Shown here: positions 13,770-19,585 of the stretch, one piece after another
How the letters are laid out: each line of letters starts with the position of its first letter
How positions within the stretch are numbered: position 1 is the first letter of the stretch
NCBI GenBank assembly: GCA_002701555.1
Contig: NZVS01000073.1
Location: 2,707 to 22,291 of the forward strand
Direction: 5' to 3'
Length of the DNA stretch: 19,585 nt
Source of the DNA: Alphaproteobacteria bacterium
GTDB taxonomy: Bacteria > Pseudomonadota > Alphaproteobacteria > Micavibrionales > Micavibrionaceae
Program-made: the position numbers and the translations under genes
The notes under the pieces: generated by a model
Seen by the model: the letters and a program-made list of their open reading frames with translations, nothing else
What the model was told of the DNA's origin: nothing
The model's database searches: none

Positions 13770-16460
13770 ATGAGTTTAGATGTCGAAAAGCTGGACTTCG
13801 ACAAGTGTGAAGACGAAAAAATTCATATTCCCGAAGCCATTCAAAGCTATGGGTATTTGTTTGTTCTGGATCCCGAAAGCGGCAAAATTGAAATAATCAG
13901 TGAAAATGTAAAAACGCTTTTAAAAGAAAAAAAAGGTATTATAGGTACTAATTTCTTTGATCTGCTGGACAAAGAAAATGAAGATTTTGATTTTTTCTAT
14001 GGGACTTATGAACGTGCCAAAACCCAGAAAACCCGCCTTCCAATACGTGTCAGTTTTAAAAAGGGACTAACAGACGAAGTCAGTGCCAATGGTTTCTTTT
14101 CTGTTATTTTTGACAGTAACGGAAAAATAGTTGTTGAGCTTGAGCCGGCAGCAAAATTCCGGGAAACATACTCCGCACAACATTACATCAAACTCTATGC
14201 AATGAGTGTCGCGCCAAAATTCAAGACCTATGAAAGTCTGGACAGCATGGCGCAGGAAATTGTTAATACCATCAAATATATCACCGATATGGAGCGTGTT
14301 GTCCTGTATAAATTCAATGAGGACAGATCCGGGCAAGTGATTGCCGAGGCCAAGGTAGAAAACATCGAATCTTATCTTGGGTTATATTACCCCGCCTCTG
14401 ATATACCGCCACAGGCCAGGGAGTTATACAAAAAGAACTGGGTCCGCCTCATGCCAAATGTCGATTTGGAGCCTTCAAAGCTTATACCCACAATTGACGA
14501 GGGCAACCGTGAACCGTTGGATATGACGCATTCCCTGCTCCGCAGCCTTTCGCCTATCCATCGCCAATACGTCAAAAATCAAGGATTAAAGGCCTCTTTT
14601 TCCATGTCACTTGTGACACATGACCAGCTATGGGGCATGATTTCCTGTCACAGCCGTCAGCCAGTCTATATTCCACAAAATGTCAGGCTTCAATGCGAAA
14701 ACCTCAGCCAACTATTCAGCTGGCATCTTTATGCAAAAGAAGAAGAGCTTTATATAGAGAAGAAAAGGCGGGCTGATAGCGCCATTGATAAGATGCTGGA
14801 CAAAACCTCTCCAGAATTCCCGATTATTGACGTCTTCCGTGGCAATAAAGAAGCTGTTCTTGAGATTATGGGAGCGGACGGATTTGCTTTCTTTTCTGAA
14901 GGAGAGACATTTTCCATTGGACAAACACCTGAATTACCAGTTGTAAAAAAGCTGTATCACATAGCCGAAAAAGAAAAAGGGCAACCTTTTGTCTCTAATA
15001 AAATTACTGATTTCATTCAAGACGAAGACAAAGACGATCTTAATGATATTAGGGGTGTTTTGCTTATCCCCCTAACAGAAAAACGTAATTTTTTTACAGC
15101 CTGGTTTAGAAAAGAAACAAAGCAAATTCAGAAATGGGCCGGACTTCCTGAAGAGAAAAGTGCCAACGCTTCAAAAAAAGATCGGCTAACTCCCAGGTCT
15201 TCATTTCAAGTTCACATCAAAGAAATTCATGAGGAAAGTGAGCAATGGGACCAAAATGACATGGATATGGCCAGCCGTTTTAACCGTGTATTTCTGGCAC
15301 ACGCGCTAGAAACACACGAGAAAATGCGGAAAAACCTCTCAAATTTACAAGAGCAAGATCGTTACAAAAATGAATTTTTGGCAACGCTTGCTCATGAACT
15401 CAGAAATCCGTTAGCCCCTGTTAGTGCCGGAATTTCTCTTTTAGAAAAAAGGAGAGACCCTGAAACTCAATCCAGAGTTATTGAGACAATGAAGCGTCAA
15501 ATCGGTCACATGACAAAGATGATAAATGATTTGCTAGATGTATCGAGAATTACCCGCGGGAAAATTAAACTTGAAAAACAAAACCTCGCTATTCAGGAGG
15601 TTATCAAGAACGCTTTAGAAACATGCGCAACCATTATTGAAGATAATCAACATGATTTATCCCTAGAACTTCCGGACGATCTTTTATGGATTAATGGGGA
15701 TGCCACACGTTTATCCCAGATATTTTCAAATATTTTGAATAATGCCTCTAAATATACAGATCCCGGAGGCAAAATAGAGGTCGTGGTCACTGATAATAAA
15801 GAATGGGTTTCTGTAAAAATAAAAGATAATGGCTTGGGTATACCGGAAAACAAACTAAATCATATATTTGATATGTTTACTCAGGTTGATGCGCATTCTA
15901 CCCACACAAAAGGTGGATTGGGTATCGGGTTAACACTCGTGCAAAGGTTAGTACTTTTGCACGGCGGGAAGATTGAAGTTCGTAGCAAAGGAAAAGGCGA
16001 AGGAACAGAATTTGAAGTTCTCCTCCCTTTGACACAGGAAAATACTGATACAGCTGACGGCGAAATAGAGGACACAGAACATAGTATGGGCAATCAACAA
16101 AAAATACTTGTGGTTGATGACAACCCCGATATCTTGACAATGTACCGCATCCTTTTGGAAACAGAAGGCTATGACGTTGAAACTTCGGCAAATGGTAAAG
16201 AGACCATCCGGAAATTTGAGGATTTCAAGCCTGATGTCGCACTTCTGGATATCGGCCTTCCTGATATTGATGGCTATGAGCTTTGTGAAATGTTGTCTAA
16301 AACTGCAGCAGGCAAAAAGACAGTCTTTCTTTCCCAATCTGGTTGGGGCAGCGATACTCATATAGATAAAGCCCGCAAAGCCGGTTTTAAAGAACATTTC
16401 ACAAAGCCATTGGATACAGATATCTTGCTAGCTGCTCTAAAAAAGCATGTGAAAACATAG
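13770..16460 (+). CDS. Bacteriophytochrome hybrid histidine kinase (PAS-GAF-PHY-HisKA-HATPase-REC)
   Basis: This encodes 896 residues from the ATG at 13770; a TTG at 13704 is in frame but less likely. Cys13 in the N-terminal LDFDKCEDEKIHIP motif is the biliverdin-attachment Cys of bacteriophytochromes. PAS spans about 20-125. GAF spans ~140-320 with PASDIP (208-213), the chromophore-pocket His263 in SPIH and His294 in SCHSRQP. PHY spans ~330-510 with the tongue motifs WFRKE and PRSSF (475-479). The kinase core has phospho-acceptor His542 in LAHELRNPL, N-box Asn658, DNGLGIP (from 686) and GGLGIGL. A receiver domain (~778-896) has Asp827 as likely phospho-acceptor and Lys879. It should sense red/far-red light in the cytoplasm and signal by autophosphorylation and transfer to its own receiver. 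No haem oxygenase, needed to make biliverdin, is in the window. The two flanking genes are GNAT paralogues. Confidence 0.95.
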   Translation: MSLDVEKLDFDKCEDEKIHIPEAIQSYGYLFVLDPESGKIEIISENVKTLLKEKKGIIGTNFFDLLDKENEDFDFFYGTYERAKTQKTRLPIRVSFKKGLTDEVSANGFFSVIFDSNGKIVVELEPAAKFRETYSAQHYIKLYAMSVAPKFKTYESLDSMAQEIVNTIKYITDMERVVLYKFNEDRSGQVIAEAKVENIESYLGLYYPASDIPPQARELYKKNWVRLMPNVDLEPSKLIPTIDEGNREPLDMTHSLLRSLSPIHRQYVKNQGLKASFSMSLVTHDQLWGMISCHSRQPVYIPQNVRLQCENLSQLFSWHLYAKEEELYIEKKRRADSAIDKMLDKTSPEFPIIDVFRGNKEAVLEIMGADGFAFFSEGETFSIGQTPELPVVKKLYHIAEKEKGQPFVSNKITDFIQDEDKDDLNDIRGVLLIPLTEKRNFFTAWFRKETKQIQKWAGLPEEKSANASKKDRLTPRSSFQVHIKEIHEESEQWDQNDMDMASRFNRVFLAHALETHEKMRKNLSNLQEQDRYKNEFLATLAHELRNPLAPVSAGISLLEKRRDPETQSRVIETMKRQIGHMTKMINDLLDVSRITRGKIKLEKQNLAIQEVIKNALETCATIIEDNQHDLSLELPDDLLWINGDATRLSQIFSNILNNASKYTDPGGKIEVVVTDNKEWVSVKIKDNGLGIPENKLNHIFDMFTQVDAHSTHTKGGLGIGLTLVQRLVLLHGGKIEVRSKGKGEGTEFEVLLPLTQENTDTADGEIEDTEHSMGNQQKILVVDDNPDILTMYRILLETEGYDVETSANGKETIRKFEDFKPDVALLDIGLPDIDGYELCEMLSKTAAGKKTVFLSQSGWGSDTHIDKARKAGFKEHFTKPLDTDILLAALKKHVKT

Positions 16461-16478
16461 ATTTTGCACTAATATATA

Positions 16479-17030
16479 CTAAAGATACCGTGACATATAA
16501 TATGAAAGCTTATCACCAGCAGACTTGTCACGTGTTATATCCGTGCCCCATCCCAGATAATTGAAGCCTCTTCCAAGTAAAAAACGGAAGCTATCTTTAT
16601 TATCTGCATTTACCGTTGCAAACAGTTCTGACAAACCCGGCTTTTCCCTTGAGAGCCCTGTAACAAACTCTTCATAAGCTGCCCCCATCAGACCCTCTCC
16701 ACGATATTGAGGCAAAAGGAAGTAAGTTATTCTGGTATTCCCCTTAATATCCTCAAATGACGTTAATTCACCTATAATGGTCTCGTTTACACCTTCTTTC
16801 AGCACAACATAATGCCTGTCATCCCAGATTTCTCGGCTGTCCTTTCCAGGTTGTATGCGACTGTTATATAAATCTGTCAGGAGAAAATCCCTGTCATGAT
16901 AGACAACAGCATATTCAGGATGGGTGCCTTGAAAATTATAGTGGCAATATTCGTCAGGTGCACGTGACACATAATCTGCAAATATCTCAGGTCCTAAATC
17001 TTTAACTTTTGGAAATAAAAACTGTTGCAT
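16479..17030 (-). CDS. GNAT-family N-acetyltransferase (paralogue B, downstream of the phytochrome gene)
   Basis: This encodes 183 residues, paralogous over its length to the protein at 13068-13613. Shared blocks are the start F(L/V)F, IIGELT (85-90), the strand ITYFLLPQYR (101-110), the acetyl-CoA loop RGEGLMGAAY (110-119) and LFATVNADN...FLLGRGFNYLGW (136-161). The N-terminal part has diverged more than the C-terminal GNAT core. The gene converges on the phytochrome kinase gene with only 18 bases between stops and no terminator visible, so antisense read-through is likely. No Shine-Dalgarno sequence precedes the ATG, and a promoter is predicted immediately upstream. The acceptor substrate is unknown; a protein N-terminus, amino acid or small amine are all possible. 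Confidence 0.87.
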   Translation of the reverse strand: MQQFLFPKVKDLGPEIFADYVSRAPDEYCHYNFQGTHPEYAVVYHDRDFLLTDLYNSRIQPGKDSREIWDDRHYVVLKEGVNETIIGELTSFEDIKGNTRITYFLLPQYRGEGLMGAAYEEFVTGLSREKPGLSELFATVNADNKDSFRFLLGRGFNYLGWGTDITRDKSAGDKLSYYMSRYL

Positions 17031-17036
17031 CTGAAT

Positions 17037-17065
17037 TTAATAACAGAGGCATTATGTCTTTACAA
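17037..17065 (-). promoter_or_regulatory. Candidate leaderless promoter of GNAT paralogue B
   Basis: On the minus strand TTGTAA (17060-17065) and TATTAA (17037-17042) are exactly 17 bases apart. The -10 ends six bases before the ATG at 17030, which puts the predicted first transcribed base on the start codon. There is no Shine-Dalgarno sequence. Confidence 0.45.
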
Positions 17066-17201
17066 GAGTTTCACTACGCATGTGGAGAAGTGAAAAAAAA
17101 GCTGTTTTTGGGATTAAGAATCGGATTTGATTGAGCGTGTCGAGAGACACAAAACCCAGTTAGTTTTTAAAGAATTTTTTGGGGATTAATAAAAAATCCG
17201 T

Positions 17202-17230
17202 TTGTCGTGACCTACGAGATATAGTAGTAT
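17202..17230 (+). promoter_or_regulatory. Candidate nrdA promoter
   Basis: TTGTCG (17202-17207) and TAGTAT (17225-17230) are 17 bases apart, giving a leader of about 100 bases before the ATG at 17339. GGGAG (17325-17329) is the ribosome-binding site. ATATAG and TATAGT lie in and around the -10, the place where NrdR boxes are often found, but no full palindrome is visible. Confidence 0.4.
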
Positions 17231-17338
17231 AGTAAAAGTCAAAACGCTACGGATTGTGTTTCTCACATAAATCTGTCACCAAGACACCAAATTTAGTTTT
17301 TAACAAAGACCACTTTGTAACAAAGGGAGTTTCAGGTC

Positions 17339-19159
17339 ATGTACGATGTCGCTCATATAGAACGCGGAAACAGAGTTAAAATTGATCGCTCACGCGATGA
17401 AAACCTCACAAAATTCGGTATTGCGACGCTTTACGACCGTTACCTTCTCCCCGAAGAACACCCACAGGATCTCTTTGCGCGTGTGGCTATGTATTATGGT
17501 GATGATTCTGCGCACTCACAACGCATATATGATTACATGTCCAAACTCTGGTTTATGCCGTCCACACCTGTCCTTTCAAATGGTGGAACAAGTCGTGGTC
17601 TACCTATTTCCTGTTTCCTGAATGAGACAAATGATTCGTTGGAGGATATTGTGTCCTTGTGGAACGAAAATGTCTGGCTAGCCTCACTCGGTGGTGGGAT
17701 TGGTTCTTACTGGGGCAATGTCCGCTCTATAGGTGAAAAAGTCGGTCGTAATGGAAAGACATCCGGAATTGTTCCTTTTATCCGTGTTATGGACTCTTTA
17801 ACACTGGCTATTTCCCAAGGTTCCTTAAGACGTGGTTCTGCTGCGATTTATTTGCCGATCTGGCACCCTGAAATTGAAGAATTCATTGAAATCCGCAGAC
17901 CGACTGGTGGTGATCCGAATCGTAAAGCATTAAACTTGCACCACGGTGTACTTGTTACCAACTCCTTCATGCAAGCCGTTGAGAAGAACGAGCAATGGGC
18001 ATTGAAATCACCAAAAGACAAAGCCGTTATTGATAAAGTAAATGCACGCGATCTTTGGATTCGCTTGCTGACTGCCCGCATTGAAACAGGCGAGCCTTAT
18101 ATTGTCTTTATTGACCACGTTAATGACCAGATTCCTGACCACCATAAAATGGCTGGATTGAACGTCAAAATGTCGAATCTGTGTTCTGAAATCACTCTTC
18201 CGACAGGAAAAGACCATCTGGGCAATGACAGGACAGCCGTTTGCTGCCTATCCTCTCTTAATCTGGAGAAATTTGACGAGTGGCAAGACCACCCGACTTT
18301 CATCGAAGATGTTATGCGCTTCCTTGATAATGTTCTTTCAGACTTTATCGCTAAAGCACCTGATTCTATGAAGCGTGCAAAATATGCAGCGATGCGTGAA
18401 CGCTCTGTGGGGCTAGGTGTTATGGGCTTCCACTCTTTCCTACAGTCAAAAATGATCCCAATGGAATCAGTTATGGCCAAAGTCTGGAACCGTCGTATGT
18501 TCCAACACATCAAACGTCAGGCTGATGACGCATCACAAACGCTTGCACATGAACGCGGAGCATGTCCTGATGCGGCTGATTACGGAATTATGGAGCGTTT
18601 CTCCAATAAAATGGCGATCGCACCTACTGCTTCTATTTCTATCATCTGTGGTGGAGCTTCTCCCGGAATCGAGCCAATCGCGGCAAATGCTTATACACAC
18701 AAAACGCTATCAGGGTCTTTCCCGGTACGTAACAAATTCCTCGAATCCTTACTGGAAGAAAAAGGAATCAATACTGAAGATGTGTGGTCGGGTATATTTA
18801 CCAATGAAGGCTCAGTCCAGCACTTGGATGAACTGACACAAGATGAAAAGGACGTTTTCAAAACCGCCTTTGAAATGGACCAACGCTGGCTGGTGGAACA
18901 TGCTGGCGACAGAACACCCTTTGTTTGTCAGGCACAATCACTGAATGTCTTCCTGCCTGCTAATGTGCATAAGAAAGACCTTCACCAGATTCACTTTGAT
19001 GCATGGAAGAAAGGTGTAAAATCTTTGTATTACTGCCGTTCCAAATCTATCCAGCGCGCCGAATCACATGCCTCATGGCAGCGCACGAAAGGTACAGAAC
19101 CTGTGCAGGGTGAATTGGCAGAGGAAAATAAATACGAGGAATGCCTTGCCTGTCAGTAA
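17339..19159 (+). CDS. nrdA: Class I ribonucleotide reductase large (alpha) subunit, short form without ATP cone
   Basis: This encodes 606 residues. It reduces ribonucleoside diphosphates to deoxyribonucleotides with a radical-generating beta subunit. The active-site set is complete: Cys92 (PISCFLNE), Asn280-Cys282-Glu284 in SNLCSE, and Cys302/303 in AVCCLSS as the second redox Cys region. The radical-transfer Tyr pair is Tyr564-Tyr565 (SLYYCRS). The C-terminal shuttle pair is Cys602/Cys605 in ECLACQ. PTASIS and SPGIEP (from ~429) form the phosphate-binding site. The Tyr pair argues for class I rather than cobalamin-dependent class II. E. coli NrdA has about 760 residues with an N-terminal ATP cone; here there is no cone before the ~35-residue lead-in, as in some short alphaproteobacterial NrdA proteins. 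Overall dATP inhibition would therefore be absent or act through the beta subunit. No nrdB follows within the window. Confidence 0.93.
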   Translation: MYDVAHIERGNRVKIDRSRDENLTKFGIATLYDRYLLPEEHPQDLFARVAMYYGDDSAHSQRIYDYMSKLWFMPSTPVLSNGGTSRGLPISCFLNETNDSLEDIVSLWNENVWLASLGGGIGSYWGNVRSIGEKVGRNGKTSGIVPFIRVMDSLTLAISQGSLRRGSAAIYLPIWHPEIEEFIEIRRPTGGDPNRKALNLHHGVLVTNSFMQAVEKNEQWALKSPKDKAVIDKVNARDLWIRLLTARIETGEPYIVFIDHVNDQIPDHHKMAGLNVKMSNLCSEITLPTGKDHLGNDRTAVCCLSSLNLEKFDEWQDHPTFIEDVMRFLDNVLSDFIAKAPDSMKRAKYAAMRERSVGLGVMGFHSFLQSKMIPMESVMAKVWNRRMFQHIKRQADDASQTLAHERGACPDAADYGIMERFSNKMAIAPTASISIICGGASPGIEPIAANAYTHKTLSGSFPVRNKFLESLLEEKGINTEDVWSGIFTNEGSVQHLDELTQDEKDVFKTAFEMDQRWLVEHAGDRTPFVCQAQSLNVFLPANVHKKDLHQIHFDAWKKGVKSLYYCRSKSIQRAESHASWQRTKGTEPVQGELAEENKYEECLACQ

Positions 19160-19172
19160 GAAAAATTCTTAT

Positions 19173-19203
19173 AAAAAAACCCGCCTTAATGGCGGGTTTT
19201 TTT
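19173..19203 (+). terminator. Strong intrinsic terminator after nrdA
   Basis: A perfect stem with arms CCCGCC and GGCGGG around the loop TTAAT is extended by an A-run on the left and a T-run of seven on the right. It begins 14 bases after the nrdA stop. Its symmetry makes it bidirectional in principle. It ends the nrdA transcript before the small gene at 19283. Confidence 0.95.
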
Positions 19204-19282
19204 GTGCCGTTGCGGTGCAGCTTGACTCTTATCCCAGTCTTTTCATAATCTTTAATAAACATTACATAAAGGGATTTCAAAA

Positions 19283-19522
19283 ATGGGTAAGCCAACACAA
19301 AATGATATTAATACGCGTGTAGAAAAATATTTAGACAGAAAACTGTTCACTGCTGTGCGCCGAATGGAAACTGAAATGGTGAATTTAAAACTAGGTGATA
19401 AATTCGCCAAGGCTATTCGTCATGGAGAGCAATTCCTGAAAAACAAAAATGAAATAGGATCGGCAAGTCTTTTAAGGATGGAATATCCTAATGTCTTCGC
19501 CGAAGGACCACATAGAAATTAG
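19283..19522 (+). CDS. Small hypothetical protein, 79 residues
   Basis: I do not recognise this protein. It is basic and largely helical, without signal peptide or membrane segment. A possible coiled-coil region is VEKYLDRKLFTAVRRMETEM (about 13-32). A good Shine-Dalgarno AAAGGGA (about 19268-19274) lies eight bases before the ATG. It follows the nrdA terminator, so it has its own transcript. Its stop codon overlaps, in the TTAG at 19519-19522, the stop of a gene coming from the right on the other strand, a common arrangement of convergent genes. Confidence 0.65.
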   Translation: MGKPTQNDINTRVEKYLDRKLFTAVRRMETEMVNLKLGDKFAKAIRHGEQFLKNKNEIGSASLLRMEYPNVFAEGPHRN

Positions 19523-19585
19523 AAAACATCAACCGCGCGGGTTAGGGTTTCCTGAATATCTGTACCCGGGCGTGTTACCGTAACC
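19519..19585 (-). CDS. C-terminal end of a minus-strand gene running off the window
   Basis: On the minus strand the only frame that looks coding gives 22 codons ending VTVTRPGTDIQETLTRAVDVF, then TAA at 19521-19519 (read here as one stretch; residue identity only hints at a Thr-rich end). The stop overlaps that of the convergent 79-residue gene by four bases. The fragment is too short for a family call, and random openness cannot be ruled out. Confidence 0.35.
   Translation of the reverse strand, partial: VTVTRPGTDIQETLTRAVDVF

Larger units (their letters stand above)
17031..17338. other. 308-base non-coding region between GNAT paralogue B and nrdA
   Basis: No convincing open frame is present. 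From left to right it holds the GNAT promoter (17037-17065) and an inverted repeat with 7-base arms TTTCACT (17069-17075) and AGTGAAA (17089-17095). A small hairpin GTGTC-GAGA-GACAC with a GNRA-type loop follows at 17137-17150, then the candidate nrdA promoter (17202-17230). The last ~100 bases are an A/T-rich leader ending in a good Shine-Dalgarno. I found no clear paired NrdR boxes and no cobalamin riboswitch. Confidence 0.6.

Noticed and set aside
15948..16397. Minus-strand 149-codon frame
   Set aside because: It lies wholly inside the HATPase/REC coding region of the phytochrome kinase, is Cys/Phe-rich without motif, and has no expression signals.
17031..17338. NrdR boxes or cobalamin riboswitch upstream of nrdA
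   Set aside because: ATATAG-like pieces are present near the -10, but no paired 16-base palindromes. NrdA is class I, and no conserved B12-box element is visible.
1..19585. Mobile elements, CRISPR arrays, tRNA genes or prophage
   Set aside because: No transposase, integrase, terminal inverted repeats, spaced direct repeats or cloverleaf-like sequence was seen. Composition appears even across the window.

Overview
The window reads as chromosomal DNA of an AT-rich (by eye roughly 40-45% GC) Gram-negative bacterium, most likely an alphaproteobacterium. Outer-membrane and lipid genes (FadL, a lipoprotein with a lipobox), a FadN-type dehydrogenase/hydratase fusion, a biliverdin-type bacteriophytochrome and a short class I NrdA of about 606 residues fit that group. 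The exact lineage cannot be fixed from this sequence. I see no rRNA, tRNA, CRISPR array, insertion sequence or phage gene.

Layout. Bases 1-1128 hold the C-terminal (crotonase) part of a beta-oxidation fusion protein. They are followed by an unrecognised single-pass membrane protein (1176-2063), a terminator, a tiny convergent lipoprotein gene (2106-2246, minus) and a half-size EamA-like membrane protein (2475-2999). A minus-strand pair (3023-4448) encodes a CaCA-type cation exchanger and a rhodanese. Divergent from it are a membrane-anchored transglutaminase-like protein (4530-5408), a small charged protein (5442-5708) and panC (5770-6603). A three-gene ABC-2 exporter (6622-9209) comes next, then an SCP2 lipid carrier and a hot-dog thioesterase (9270-10141). 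These converge on fadL (10194-11462, minus) across a shared terminator. Pyruvate kinase (11572-12990, minus) follows.

The most distinctive segment is 13068-17030. A hybrid bacteriophytochrome histidine kinase (PAS-GAF-PHY-HisKA-HATPase-REC, plus strand) is bracketed on both sides by two paralogous GNAT acetyltransferases, both on the minus strand. The last part has a 308-base non-coding region with a plausible promoter, nrdA (17339-19159), a strong terminator, a 79-residue hypothetical gene and the end of a convergent gene running off the edge.

How genes may work together. fadL (fatty-acid entry), SCP2, the thioesterase and the FadN-type enzyme form a loose lipid theme on both sides of the ABC exporter. 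The phytochrome kinase and the two GNATs may form a red-light-linked module, but this rests only on synteny. Several genes lack a Shine-Dalgarno sequence and have a plausible -10 element 6-10 bases before the start codon, which suggests leaderless transcripts are common here.
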